A DNA stretch of 64,000 nt from Symbiodinium natans (GCA_905221605.1 CAJNDS010001890.1:64001-128000); one strand, 5' to 3'; shown: positions 1 through 10,246, numbered from the stretch's first letter. Notes: generated from the letters alone by a model not told the origin. Translations and numbers: made by a program.

Positions 1-20
1 ACATAACATCACGCAACCTA

Positions 21-128
21 CTAGACCCAAGGGTAGCCCGGACAGGGTACACTTTTTGGTTCAAAGGGGCTTCTAAGGGGAACCTAAACCCGCCACAAAA
101 AGGAATAAGGGCCCACTCTAGGTCCTAG
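21..128. mobile_element. Foldback MITE family D, copy 1
   Basis: 108 bp with CTAGACCCAAGGGTAGCC at the left and GGGCCCACTCTAGGTCCTAG at the right, imperfect inverted ends. Confidence 0.7.
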
Positions 129-223
129 CTGCCCTAAACACTAAACCCTAAACCCTAAACCCTTTTAATTTAGGTCCTAGTATAACAGAACTCCTAGGAA
201 GCCAAGATTGCGGAAACCCGAAC

Positions 224-312
224 GCCCTCCTCCTCTTATCGCCGAAGCCGGGACACTGGGGGTGGATTTCTCTTCGCGCTTCTGCTGCCTCTTGGCTGCC
301 TTGGCCGGCATT
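224..312 (-). CDS. Exon candidate, Lys/Gln-rich, possible start
   Basis: Has an ATG at its second base: MPAKAAKRQQKREEKSTPSV then PASAIRGGG. Acceptor CTAAACCCAG, donor GGGC|GTTCGGG. If the exon at 380 is terminal, this would begin the next gene. Confidence 0.45.
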
Positions 313-379
313 CTGGGTTTAGTTTAGGAATTAGGGTTTAGGGTTTGGGGTTTAGGGTTTGGGGTTTAGGGTTTAGGGT

Positions 380-474
380 TTAGGATGCCTCCAGTTCACG
401 GACAGGCTTTGGGGCTTCCAGGCGCTCAGGGTCTTCGGCAAACACCACCATCTCTTTGAACCCGGAAGCTGCTG
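380..474 (-). CDS. Terminal exon candidate
   Basis: Reads ASGFKEMVVFAEDPERLEAP then KPVRELEAS and stops at a TAA that belongs to the first CCCTAAA heptamer (380-382). Acceptor TTCATCCTAG. A GC donor (GAG|GCATCC) would make it internal. Confidence 0.48.
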
Positions 475-735
475 CTAGGATGAAGGGTTTAGGGTTTAGG
501 GTTTAGGGTCTAGGGTTTTGGGTAAACCCTAAACCCTTTATGGGTTCAGGGGTCCTTGGTTGAGAGAGTCGATACCCTCAAGTCTCCGACCCCAGCACAC
601 CTCAGAACCTTAAACCCCGTCTTCGGGACCCTGAAACCGTCCTTGACACCCTAAACCGTAAACCTGTCCAACCCTAAACCCTGAACCCGACACCCTAAAC
701 TCAAGCCTCTAAGACCCTAAGGAACCCTTAAACAC

Positions 736-783
736 CCTCTTCGGACAGGGCGCAAGCCGCGCTGCCTTTGCCTTCCTCTTCTC
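736..783 (-). CDS. Exon candidate, basic
   Basis: 16 codons, phase 0: EKRKAKAARLAPCPKR. Acceptor AACCACCAG, donor GAGG|GTGTTTAAGGG. Confidence 0.48.
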
Positions 784-976
784 CTGGTGGTTAGCCGGGG
801 TACAGGGTGATTTCATTCAGCGTCGCAGGGTTTTGATGTCTTGAGGTTTTAGGGCTCAGGGTTTGGGGGCAGCAGGGAAGAGGAATCCGGAGATCTAGAC
901 TCTATGGGAGAGGCAAGTATGGGTTCTGAGATTTCGACAGCTGCGGACGGCTTAAAGGGCTTGGGGTTTTCAGGGC

Positions 977-1028
977 CTCGTGGAGCGAAAAGGATGGGCA
1001 ATCTGCCTGTGCAATACTGCTAAAGGCC
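977..1028 (-). CDS. Exon candidate
   Basis: Reads AFSSIAQADCPSFSLHE after the long pyrimidine acceptor TTTTTTTGTCAACTTCAG; assumed GC donor GAG|GCCCTG. Confidence 0.32.
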
Positions 1029-1404
1029 CTGAAGTTGACAAAAAAAGAACTCGTCTGCCCTACATAGGCCCTAATAAATCTCATTTCTCTAGAGCTTCAA
1101 CCCAAAACTGCGAAACCCTCTTTCTTTCTTTCTTTCTAGGGGCTTGGGGTCGGCGCCCCGGGCATCTTTGCCCTCTCTCTCTCTCTCTGAGACTCGGGTT
1201 CGTGTAGCCCGATCGTAGCCCCACATCCGCTTCTAAAGCCCCCCCCCCTCCCCCCCCGAAGTCACATAGACCCTCATCCCTACAAACTCTTCCGGGTTTA
1301 GGGTTGAAGGTGGCGCAGAAAATACCGCAAGACTACCACCTGTCCTCAGAGCCGGGGCTTGTTGCCTCCTGGGCCATGTCGGGATGAATTTCCCAGAGGC
1401 CTAC

Positions 1405-1487
1405 AATGCAGCTTCGGTGGCTGCTGGCTATTCCGGGTGGTTGAAAGACGCGTGCAGCCGTGTTAGGATCATTTCTTGTCACCTGCA
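1405..1487 (-). CDS. Exon candidate
   Basis: Reads QVTRNDPNTAARVFQPPGIA then SSHRSCI. Acceptor GCTTAGATTTTCAG, donor ATT|GTAGGCC. Confidence 0.48.
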
Positions 1488-2042
1488 CTGAAAATCTAAG
1501 CACAGTAGTTAAGAAGCTGTTGCTGACCATGGCAGACATTCAACAATTTGTTGCATCATCTTTCAGTGGATGAAGGAGGCATGACGTGCTCTACAACGAG
1601 GCCAAAGGCCCGTAACCCTAAACCCTAAACCCTAAACCCTAAAACCCTCTCACACACACACAATGAATGGGCTGCTGACTGAGCTCCAAAGACTGAAGCT
1701 CGCAACCATACACGTAACCCTACAGTGGCCTAGGCTTGGGGGTTTTGAGCCCTGAGCCCCAATGTGGGGATTTACGAAATTCAGGGACCCCCAATATAGG
1801 CCCCAAATACTAGGATTCCCTGATAACAAGGACCCCAAGAAGATAAACCCTAAACCCTAAACCCTAAACCCTAAACCTTAAACCCCTAATTTCGGAAACC
1901 CCCATTATGCGAGTGGTGCTGCCGACTGGAGCTTCGCAGTCTCGGGGGCTCCCGGAATTTGCAGCAGCGTTGGGGGCTCTTAATGCCCAAACCCTGTAGA
2001 GCTTAGGGTTCAGAGTTTTAAGGTCAACCCCAAACCCTAAAC

Positions 2043-2143
2043 CCGAAAAATGTGAGATCTGCCCAGTGCAGATGGGCTTCGGTAGGCACCGCAGCAGGAG
2101 CCGCAGCTTGCCCGGGCTCTGGTGCTGCCTCTGCGGCTGTGGG
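2043..2143 (-). CDS. Exon candidate, Ala/Pro/Glu-rich
   Basis: Reads TAAEAAPEPGQAAAPAAVPT then EAHLHWADLTF. Acceptor AATCCGAAG, donor TTCGG|GTTTAGGG. Duplicated with its flanks about 600 bp to the right. Confidence 0.55.
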
Positions 2144-2311
2144 CTTCGGATTCCGGGATTTAGGGTTTAGGGTTTAGGGATTTAAGGTTTAGGGATTCGG
2201 TTTAGAATTTAGGGTTTAGGGATTTAGGGTTTCGGGTTTTGAGGTTTAGGTTGACTGTTAGGGGGTGCCCTTTTTAGAGGTTCCGACAATATGTTGACTA
2301 GAACTGTTGAC

Positions 2312-2387
2312 AGATTTCGTGCTGCCATAGGGGCAGTGGGAGTCCGCGGCTCCCCGGTAGCTCGGGGAGTCGAAACGTCCTTGGACT
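2312..2387 (-). CDS. Exon candidate
   Basis: Reads SKDVSTPRATGEPRTPTAPM then AARN. Strong acceptor GCCTCCTTTCAG; donor uncertain (CT|GTCAACAG). Confidence 0.45.
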
Positions 2388-2647
2388 CTGAAAGGAGGCA
2401 TGGCGTCCTCTCTACATCGGTTAATATGCGGACACACACACACACAAAGGGCCTGGGTTGAGGGTCTTGAATTTTGTGCCCCAGCGTGCCCTCACCAAAC
2501 TGAGAGGTTTCGGAGCGGCGTTGCCGAGTGGAGCCTCCAAGTCTCAGGGGCTCCCTGTCAGGGTTTAGGGTCAGGGTCCCTAAGCCCTAAACCCCTAGGG
2601 TTTAGGGTTTAGGGTTTAGGGTTTAGGGTCAACCCCAAACCCTCAAC

Positions 2648-2744
2648 CCGAAAATGTGAGATGCCAATGGAGATGGGCTTCGGTAGGCATCGCAGCAGGA
2701 GCCGCTTCTTGCCCGGGCTCGAGTCCTGCCTCTGCAGCTGTGGG
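2648..2744 (-). CDS. Exon candidate, duplicate of 2043-2143
   Basis: Reads TAAEAGLEPGQEAAPAAMPT then EAHLHWHLTFS. Acceptor AATCCTAAG, donor TTCGG|GTTGAGGG. Its last bases differ by a 4-bp indel from its sister exon, so the two end in different phases. Confidence 0.5.
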
Positions 2745-2988
2745 CTTAGGATTTCGGCACATAGTGTTCAGGATTTCGGGAAAGTTAAGGGTACCCTTTT
2801 AGAAGGTAATACTTGTAAGGGTACATACAGTAAACCCTAAACCCTAAAGTCTAACCCTAAACCCTAAACCCTAAACCCTAAACCCTAAACCCTAAACCCT
2901 AAACCCTAAACGTACTGGCAAGATGCCTAATTAGGGTTTGGCCTCCTGGAGCTGCTCCACCTGGCCTGTGGGCACCTCGGCACCCAAC

Positions 2989-3104
2989 CCTAAACCCTAA
3001 ACCCTAAACCCTAAAACCCTAAAACCCTAAAACCCTAAACCCTAAACCCTAAACCCTAAACCCTAAACCCTAAACCCTAAACCCTAAACCCTAAACCCTA
3101 AACC
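2989..3104. repeat. CCCTAAA array, about 16 units
   Basis: Near-perfect run, with three CCCTAAAA variants near its start. Confidence 0.95.
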
Positions 3105-3295
3105 CCCTCCGAACTTCAGGTCTGCGAAACACGTGGCGATTGTTTTTGTGTCGCAAATCTACGATTTGCTTTTCAAAGCCTCCCAACAAATTCACAAGAT
3201 TCCTCCTTACTAAGGGCAAAATAGGGAGAACTATCAGGGGGATTCTTAAGCAAATAGTAGAACCCTAAACCCTAAACCCTCTCTCTCTCACAGGC

Positions 3296-3425
3296 GCTCA
3301 GTCAATGTCAGGCCGAAACCTTGAAACTGCTGCAGCATGCCCCAGCCCAGCTGAGGTGGCGGCGGCGCGGAAGACCACCCCCTCTGTACCGCAGCCCAGC
3401 GAGCGCAGCGTGTCCTCCGCAGCCG
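3296..3425. CDS. Exon candidate, strand ambiguous
   Basis: Both strands look coding. Plus: acceptor (CT)nCACAG then QSMSGRNLETAAACPSPAEV, ending at CACG|GTTTCGGG. Minus: DTLRSLGCGTEGVVFRAAAT with donor GCA|GTTTCAAGG and higher third-position GC. Heptamer tracts on either side suit either strand. Confidence 0.35.
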
Positions 3426-3573
3426 CACGGTTTCGGGTTTAGGGCTTAGGGTTTAGGGCTTAGGGTTTGAGAACGGCCTGAAGTCCATGTTGACACGACA
3501 CCATCGTGCAGCCTGCGCCATCTAAACTTCCGTCCTCGGACTTCAGCGCCCGCTTTCCCAGCAGGAAACTTGC

Positions 3574-3650
3574 CTCGTTCAACGGCAGCCTGTGGTGGCC
3601 GCACCAGGCCTGCGCGTGGCCGTTGATCGAGACGGAGTCGGAAGGCAAAG
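3574..3650 (-). CDS. Exon candidate with GC donor
   Basis: Reads LPSDSVSINGHAQAWCGHHR then LPLNE. Acceptor GTCATTTCTGCAG; donor GAG|GCAAGT, the classical GC-type donor frequent in dinoflagellates. Confidence 0.52.
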
Positions 3651-3714
3651 CTGCAGAAATGACGTGAGGCAAGCATTGTGGATGCCAAGAGACGCAAGTT
3701 CTAGCACGATTAAC

Positions 3715-3767
3715 ACGCCACGAGATGGCCTTCATCATCTTGCCCAGTGGGGTCTCCATGCGCCTGG
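3715..3767 (-). CDS. Exon candidate
   Basis: Reads RRMETPLGKMMKAISWR, similar in pattern to QMKRLMDSTFK-AWRSW at 19.7-19.2 kb. Acceptor AGGGGGAGAG, donor CGT|GTTAATC. Confidence 0.4.
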
Positions 3768-3829
3768 CTCTCCCCCTTGTTGCCCGATTTGTGCACCCCT
3801 GGAAATCACAAGCTTCATCAAGCTTCCAC

Positions 3830-3938
3830 ATGGCGGCAGCACATGTTGAAGCGCAGCTCGTTCCTGCCCTCTACGCCCTCGGCCTCGACCGTCACTGTCA
3901 CCTGTCCGTAGGCCCGGGCGTTGCGTGCTTCGTGTGCA
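3830..3938 (-). CDS. Exon candidate
   Basis: Reads AHEARNARAYGQVTVTVEAE then GVEGRNELRFNMCCRH. Acceptor TGCTTGCCTTCCAG, donor CCAT|GTGGAAG. An intron between it and the exon at 3940 would be impossibly short. Confidence 0.48.
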
Positions 3939-3939
3939 C

Positions 3940-4089
3940 TGGAAGGCAAGCAGGCGCATTGTGTGCTGCCGAAGGGGCCGTGGGAGTCTTAGGATCTGCG
4001 ACGGCTCTGAGAGTGGGTTCAGCCAGCTCTTGGACCACCAGCGGCTCGGTTTCATCCGTGCCGTCCACTTGACCCTCATTGCGCGCCAC
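3940..4089 (-). CDS. Exon candidate, Pro/Glu/Thr-rich
   Basis: 50 codons: VARNEGQVDGTDETEPLVVQ then ELAEPTLRAVADPKTPTAPS. Acceptor CAATCCCCTGAG. Its end resembles the exon at 2312-2387 (PKTPTAPSAAHN against PRTPTAPMAARN). It almost touches the next exon in another frame, so one boundary is wrong or a base is missing here. Confidence 0.5.
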
Positions 4090-4647
4090 CTCAGGGGATT
4101 GAAGCTTGAAGTCGCTAGGCCGCTAGGGTCAGAGTCGGATTGCACAGTGTCAGCACACTTGAAGGGTCACACCGGCTTTCAAAGGCTGATAAGTACCGAA
4201 AGTAGAGTCACCACACTTATCACCCGGCTTATAGCTGCCCAACCTCGAAGTATGGGGTGAGCGCCCTAGATGACATGCAAGTGCCTTTACTCTGGAGCTT
4301 GCATAAGACTGGGGTGGGGAGTTGAGGCCAGCTTTGGAACGCTCTGAGCCCGTTTTGCTTGCTGAATCCTCAACGCTTTCTTGCCTCTAAACCGCCTAAA
4401 CACTGTTGAGCCATGAGATGATGAGATGAGGAATATGTCCGGAAGAGAAGCACCGTCACTCATGAGATGCACGAGGAATACAAATGCAACAGGCGCTGCC
4501 ACATAAACAAAAAAAAATCTACACCCCAGAAAACTCATAAATCCTCCACTCCTGCAAGCGCTAAATCATAATGTCATATTGCACGCCAACCCGACACCCT
4601 AAAAGCTTGAGGGTTGCCGAAACCCTATATACCCCCAAAACCTAAAC

Positions 4648-4716
4648 TGAAACCCTAAGCCCTAAGCCCTAAGCCCTAAGCCCTAAGCCCTAAGCCCTAA
4701 GCCCTAAGCCCTAAAC
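4648..4716. repeat. CCCTAAG variant array
   Basis: About eight CCCTAAG units in a row, another locally pure variant; a similar short run lies at 25810-25848. Confidence 0.9.
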
Positions 4717-4808
4717 CCACCGCAAGCCCATGCTGGTCGGGCTGCGGTTGAAGACTCTTCGGCAGCCCTCGCGGAGTCGGGCTCTGCCTGCTCTTCCTCG
4801 CCGGGGAC
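4717..4808 (-). CDS. Exon candidate, Glu/Ala-rich
   Basis: Reads VPGEEEQAEPDSARAAEESS then TAARPAWACG. Acceptor TGCGTATCAG, donor GGTGG|GTTTAGGG. Confidence 0.58.
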
Positions 4809-5307
4809 CTGATACGCAGGGTTTGAGGCATCGGGATGTTTAGGGTTTTAGGGTTTTAGGGCTTTGAGAGTTTTAGGGTTTTAGGGGTTTAGGGTTTAGG
4901 GCTTTAGGGCTTTAGGCTTTAGGCTTTAGGGTTTAGGCAGAGGGATGTTTGGGTTTTAGGGTTGCTTAGGGGTTAGGGCTTAGGGTTCAGGGTACAGGAT
5001 TTAGGGTTTAGGGCGCATGGCATTGCCTCGAGTGTACCTGTGGCCAATTCTCCCACTTGTGGTCACCTTGGGTAGCTACCCGGGAAACACATGAAGCCAA
5101 GCACAAAAGGAGGCATAACTCCGTTGTGCTGGCAACCATGCTCTGCTCAGAGCATGAAGAAATAATGTCTGCCAAAGGGCTTTGAGTTTTGCACTAGACA
5201 AGTAAAGAAGACTGACATTTCCTAGGAAACTGTAGGAACAAGGAACAGCGCATGCGGGATGTCTGCCCGAAACTCTAAACCCTGAAGCCTAAACCCTAAA
5301 CCCGAAC

Positions 5308-5375
5308 CCCTAGTGATACATGCTTCGGCAGAGCCGGACAAGGCCTCTTCTGATGCTTCAGGAGTCTTCTCCTCG
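5308..5375 (-). CDS. Exon candidate, Glu/Ala-rich
   Basis: Reads EEKTPEASEEALSGSAEACI then TR. Acceptor TGTCCTCCTGAG, donor TAGGG|GTTCGGG. Confidence 0.5.
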
Positions 5376-5737
5376 CTCAGGAGGACACAACTGGTGGAAT
5401 TGGCAAAGCAGATGGGAAGCTCCCCCGAAAAGTAGTTGCTTTCTTTCTTTAGGGGTTCCTATTATCATACGAAGCCTGGTGGCCAGCCAACCCATAAGGC
5501 CCCTCCCCATCTGCGGCCAATATGCCGCAATGGCACTGCTCCGCGTGACCCGCTCGTGATAGGGGTGCACATAAGGGAGTTGCGACTGTTGACACGGATC
5601 TGCCTTCCTAGAACCCTAGACGCTGCCAGCATGCTGCAGCTGGACCTGCTGACCCCCACGCCACTTGTGTTCTTAACTGATTACCTACGCACGAAGGAGG
5701 ACTACCCCATCTTAGTCAGGGGAAGGATTTTTGTCAA

Positions 5738-5800
5738 AGACGCCTCTTCTTGTGATGCGGGCTCTTTCTTCTCTTCCTCGTCCTCAGCTTGAGGAGCAAC
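5738..5800 (-). CDS. Exon candidate, Glu/Lys-rich
   Basis: Reads VAPQAEDEEEKKEPASQEEA after acceptor GCAGCCGGCAG. The 3' end is not fixed; the frame is open about 12 codons further. Confidence 0.48.
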
Positions 5801-6502
5801 CTGCCGGCTGCCACAAATGACATTCCAAACATCCACGCATGGCTTTGGTGAGGTTTAGGGTTTAGGGTTTAGGGTTTAGGGTTTAGGGTTTAGGGTTTAG
5901 GGTTTAGGGTTTAGGGTTTAGGGTTTTGGGTTTCATGTTGCCTGTGCAAGTGGATAGGTGACCGGGGTTTAGAAGGAAGGCCCAGTTCTGTGCTTTGCAA
6001 ACACGCTCGTGGTCCCTATCATGTCTTCCTAAACCCTAAACCCTAAACCCTAAACCCTAAACATCCCTATCATGCTTTCCTAAATGAACCGCCTAGGCTC
6101 ACAAGTCACCCTCTGAAAACCGTCCACCTTCTGCATTTTGCACCTCTTGAAGTATAGAAAGGTTCCGGGTTTGGGTGTTCTGGGTTTTGGGTGTTCTGGG
6201 TTTTGGGTTTAGGGGGGTTGGGGTGTTTAGGGTTTAGGGTGATTAGGGGTTTACAGCCATACTAACACAGCATAATATAAAGTATAAAGGTTCCGGGTTT
6301 GGGTGTTTTAGGGAGCTTGGATTTCTAGGCGTTAGGAAGCAAGCCGCACATATACCCGAGATTGCCGCGCTTTCAACTTGAGGAAGCTTACCCTAAACCC
6401 TAAACCCTAAACCCTAAACCCTAAACCCTAAACCCTTTTGCATCCAGGCTTGGGTGAGCGTAAACCTTTCAACCGGTCCTAAGGACCGCAATCCCAATGC
6501 AA

Positions 6503-6653
6503 CCCTAAACCCTAAACCCTAAACCCTAAACCCTAAACCCTGAACCCTGAACCCTGAACCCTAAACCCTAAACCCTAAACCCTAAACCCTAAACCCTAAA
6601 CCCTAAACCCTAAACCCTAAACCCTAAACCCTAAACCCTAAACCCTAAACCCA
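6503..6653. repeat. CCCTAAA array, about 21 units
   Basis: Includes three consecutive CCCTGAA variants; its right edge is the donor of the exon at 6651-6724. Confidence 0.95.
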
Positions 6654-6724
6654 GACCTGCCCTCCCCAAGTGCACCTTCTCGTCAGATGCAACCTCCAAG
6701 TGTGCGCCAGCTTGGGCCGCGCCT
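6651..6724 (-). CDS. Exon candidate
   Basis: Reads GAAQAGAHLEVASDEKVHLG then RAGL. Acceptor TTTCTGGTCTGAG, donor TCTGG|GTTTAGGG opening a 20-unit tract. Confidence 0.52.
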
Positions 6725-6832
6725 CTCAGACCAGAAACCCAGAAACCCAGAAACCCAGAAGCCCTAAACCCTAAACCCTAAACCCTAAACCCTAAACCCT
6801 CAGCCCTAAACCCTCAGCCCTAAACCCTAAAC

Positions 6833-6889
6833 CCAGGGGATTTCAACCCTGAAGTGGCCATAGTTGCTCTGAAAGTCTTAAAGTCTACC
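6833..6889 (-). CDS. Exon candidate
   Basis: Reads VDFKTFRATMATSGLKSP. Acceptor CTCCGCCCTCAGCAG, donor CCTGG|GTTTAGGG. Confidence 0.5.
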
Positions 6890-7146
6890 CTGCTGAGGGC
6901 GGAGAGCAACAAGACATAGTCAAACAACGGAGCTTGCTCAGCACGACTGATTGGGATTTAGGATTTGTGCCCGCCCGGCTTCAACTTCAACCCATGCAGT
7001 CCCCTAAAAAATAAGGGCCTGTCCTATCGATCCTTAGCAGTCTATACGGCCGGCAACCCGATCCATTCCCCTAAACCCTAAACCCTAAACCCTAAACCCT
7101 AAACCCTAAACCCTAAACCCTACACCCTAAACCCTAAACCCTAAAC

Positions 7147-7278
7147 CCATTCGCCTGTGTCGGTTGGGTGTTCGCTGGCTTCGCGAGATACCAGACTTGC
7201 CCTGACCTCGCTCTCCACCATGTGCTCCATGTCGTTATCGTCGTACCTTTCTTGGGGGGACTCGGGCTTCCAGGGCTT
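7147..7278 (-). CDS. Exon candidate, acidic
   Basis: 44 codons, phase 0 at both ends: KPWKPESPQERYDDNDMEHM then VESEVRASLVSREASEHPTD and TGEW. Acceptor CCTTCAACCTTAG, donor GAATGG|GTTTAGGG opening a 10-unit heptamer tract. One of the best exons outside the OPR gene. Confidence 0.62.
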
Positions 7279-7443
7279 CTAAGGTTGAAGGGGTTGACGG
7301 AGGTTCGTGTTGCGTTTCCTGAGGCCTTCTTGGCTGGCGAGGATTTCAGGCCTGTCGGAACTTGTCGCCACCCACATGTGTGCACACACACACACACACT
7401 CACACAACCCAATGTTTTTCGAAGCTATAACAAGAACCCTAAC

Positions 7444-7473
7444 CCCATATGCTTGCGCTATGCACCGGGAAGC
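7444..7473 (-). CDS. Very short exon candidate
   Basis: Reads FPVHSASIW between a strong acceptor TTCATCCTTTCCAG and donor ATGGG|GTTAGGG. Length alone makes this uncertain. Confidence 0.32.
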
Positions 7474-7574
7474 CTGGAAAGGATGAACCGGGTGTGAACC
7501 CTAAACCCTAAACCCTAAACACTAAACCCTAAAACCCTTAAACCCAAACCCTGTTTTCAACCTTAACTCTAAAC

Positions 7575-7649
7575 CCTGAGCTTTCGGTATTTGGGGCCGG
7601 AGGCTCCAGCACTTGGAGCCTTTGGGGGTTTCGGAGTTGAGATATGCAT
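7575..7649 (-). CDS. Exon candidate
   Basis: Reads AYLNSETPKGSKCWSLRPQI then PKAQ. Acceptor GTCCTCATCTTAG, donor CTCAGG|GTTTAGAG. Confidence 0.5.
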
Positions 7650-7789
7650 CTAAGATGAGGACTTGTAGCATGCAACAGGTTTAGGGTTTAGGGTTTAAGG
7701 TTTAGGAAAACATATACTTCCTAGTGCACAGGATCCGAACCTGTTTGATCGCAAGAGCCTCCAGCCCTGATTTTGCTAAACCAGCAGCT

Positions 7790-7891
7790 GTTGGGATGTC
7801 CCCCCTCATACTAACTCTCCTTAGTGGGGGTTCTCATAGGGGTACTAGAATCCTTATTGAGGACTGTTAGTATACGGGGGAACATCCCAAC
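7790..7891. mobile_element. Foldback MITE family A, copy 1
   Basis: About 100 bp with terminal inverted repeats TTGGGATGT…CCCCC / GGGGGAACATCCCAA and an inner TAACTCTCCTTA / TGAGGACTGTTA. No coding capacity. Confidence 0.85.
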
Positions 7892-7908
7892 CCAGCTGCA
7901 AAGCGCAC

Positions 7909-7976
7909 CTGATGCGGTAGAGGCGGTCGCGCGAGGTTTTGCCGACTTCGATGTCCTCCACCGTGCCATGGAAAAC
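7909..7976 (-). CDS. Exon candidate
   Basis: Reads VFHGTVEDIEVGKTSRDRLY then RI with very high third-position GC. Acceptor AACTTGTCCACCAG, donor CATCAG|GTGCGC. The plus strand is also open here (DFDVLHRAMENLVDKFKDTM), so strand is not certain. A family A foldback element lies directly to the left. Confidence 0.42.
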
Positions 7977-8261
7977 CTGGTGGACAAGTTCAAGGACACC
8001 ATGCGACATCCTTCCACCCCCCCCCCCCATCCGTCCAAAAAACCAAAATGCAATAACAGAAAAAAAAAACAGAGAAAAACTCTCCACAGTTGCACTGAAA
8101 GTCCCCCGCCCTTTGAACCGAATGAGCCTGTGTCTGCCTCGGACCTCAGGTTGTTGAGCCGGCCAGCTGCTAGCTGCTAGATGCAACTTATCCCCACCTA
8201 GAGCCTGGCCCAACTTCAGCATGGGTAATTACCGCCAGCGGGACTGGACAGAGAAAGAGCG

Positions 8262-8505
8262 AGCAGGGAGCATAAAAGAGAGAGAGAGAGAGAGAGCGCG
8301 CAAAAGAGAGAGACATAGAAAGAGAGACAGGGACAGTGGGACAAGTTGAGAGAGGGAGAGAAAGAGAGGAGGGAGGGAGAGGGAGGGAGAGGGAAGAGAG
8401 AGAGAGAGGGAGATACACACACAGATATATATATATATATATATTTATATATACAAATGTATATATATATACGTGTATATATATATATATATAAATTTAA
8501 CTTTC
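8262..8505. repeat. GA then TA microsatellite
   Basis: GAGAGA-rich to about 8420, then TATATA with short interruptions to about 8495. Confidence 0.93.
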
Positions 8506-9720
8506 AACATGAACAAACTTGTAAACATATAATTGGATATACGAACATGCAATGTACACATTTGCACCTATACAAAAAGTAAATACAGGCAACCAACAAA
8601 TTTATGAGTCAAATGTGCATACACCTCTATATAAGCAGATGGGCATATGGGTTGTTGTCAAAATGCTTGTTCCCGAAATTGACGTTAAATCGGAACTCCC
8701 TCGGTGCCGCCTTGTGTCCTGAAGGAAAAAGAAGCTGATTGAGATGGAGTAGCAAACGCGACATTTGAAGGATCCAAGCATGATTTCCTAGAAAGGGTGC
8801 TAGCGCGGACCATTTTTCAGGCGCTGCTGTCTGGAGTTCTGGCACGAGCGAAGGTTTCTCCGCTGTCGCCACTTGCGCGGCTCGAGCTCCAGCAAGCAAA
8901 GCGCTCTCGGTTCTATGGTGTTCCTTTGTGGTCTGCTAGAGGAGGAATGGGCCATGGTCTGCCGGGGGAGGTTGCGTTGACATTTTGCTAGCGCCGTGCT
9001 AGCGCGGCGCTAGCGCAAAACACTTTGCCGGATTTTCCAAGACCTGATACTACGACGTGATGAACGTCATCTTTTTCCTAGAACAACCTCTATCCTGGCA
9101 ACAGGCGCCCCGTCAATTCATAACGAAGCGGCGCGGGGTTTGTACACCACCCCGGATGTTGTACGCATATTTCGGGTGGTGCGCCTGGCTGGGCCTTCTC
9201 AATCAATCTCTGTTGTGTTCGCTTAGTGGTGACATGCGAAACTTGAAATAATGTTTGTTGATTTTACCTAGCGCGAACCTAGCGTTTTCCTAGCGCCACA
9301 CTGGGGTTTTAGGGGATCCCCCTCGGTGCCGCCTTATAGCAAAGACATGAAAATAGACCGGCCAAACCAATTAATGTAAATTAAAGTAACTGAGCAGACA
9401 CGCGAATTTTGAACGCAACCCATATACAGATGCGTTAAGCATGTCTGTAAACCAAAAGGTGTAAGAATGAGATGAGAGGGCGAAGCTGGGTCTCTTCATT
9501 CAAGCCCTGCCCTCAACCCTGGACTAACCCCCCCGCCCCCCCCCCCCCCCTTCCCGGAGAGAAAATCAAAAACAAGCAAATAAATAAAGAAAGAAATGAA
9601 TAACAGATGAATAAATTATTTATATGCCGAAGAAGGAATACTCACTGAAAACCTTAGCAGAAAAACAAAAACGCAAAGTCGCACTCTGTCTGTCTTTTGT
9701 CTTTGAGAACCGGTTCAGGG
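8506..9720. other. Region without a recognised gene; CTAGCGC motif cluster
   Basis: Contains seven GCTAGCGC- or CCTAGCGC-like words (8799-9295), two copies of CCCTCGGTGCCGCCTT (8698 and 9322), a C run near 9540 and no convincing exon. Telomere-like tracts are absent here, unlike the rest of the window. Confidence 0.6.
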
Positions 9721-10021
9721 GCTTTTGGGCATAAGGGCTCAAGGGTCAAGGACGTTACGGGGTTCACAGTGTTTTCACCGTGTTTTCACGGGTATTTCGG
9801 GGCCTTGCGGTTGTACGTTTGAAGGGTCCGGCATACTGTTTCGGGGACCTTGCCTCTTGGTCAATCTTCTTCGTAATCGTGACGCCCATCAGCGGATCAT
9901 TGGCCTGCGTTACGGATCACCCTACGCCCTAAACCCTAAACCTAAACCTTTAACCCTTAACCCCGAACTCGACATGCTTTTTATCCGAACTCGTCATGCT
10001 TTTTATCCGATGTGCAGGAAC

Positions 10022-10129
10022 CCCGCTGCAAGCCAGGCCCTGCGATTCCAGATGGACAGCCGCACGCCTTCTCATGCGTCGAAAGGGGCTCGATTTCCTC
10101 GTCCATCTCCTCGCGCAGAAATGAAAGTT
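10022..10129 (-). CDS. Exon candidate
   Basis: 35 codons: LSFLREEMDEEIEPLSTHEK then ACGCPSGIAGPGLQR. Acceptor GGCACCTTTAG, which itself is a heptamer-like TTTAG; donor CGGG|GTTCCTG. Confidence 0.55.
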
Positions 10130-10139
10130 CTAAAGGTGC

Positions 10140-10238
10140 CCTAAACCCTAAACCCTAAACCCTAAACCCTAAACCCTAAACCCTAAACCCTAAACCCTAA
10201 ACCCTAAACCCTAAACCCTAAACCCTAAACCCTATAAA
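10140..10238. repeat. CCCTAAA array, about 13 units
   Basis: Perfect run between the exon candidates at 10022 and 10247. Confidence 0.95.
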
Positions 10239-10246
10239 CCCTAGAC

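Noticed and set aside
7717-7790. tRNA-like T-arm (ACAGGTTCGGATCCTGT) on the minus strand
   Set aside because: The stem-loop is good, but no acceptor or anticodon arm folds around it; may be chance or a decayed tRNA piece.
7824-8180. Plus-strand ORF reading DFDVLHRAMENLVDKFKDTM
   Set aside because: Begins inside a MITE, and the minus strand has higher third-position GC and better splice sites.
9725-10144. Plus-strand ORF of 139 codons
   Set aside because: Runs through heptamer-derived NPKP residues, and the minus strand holds a better exon at 10022-10129.
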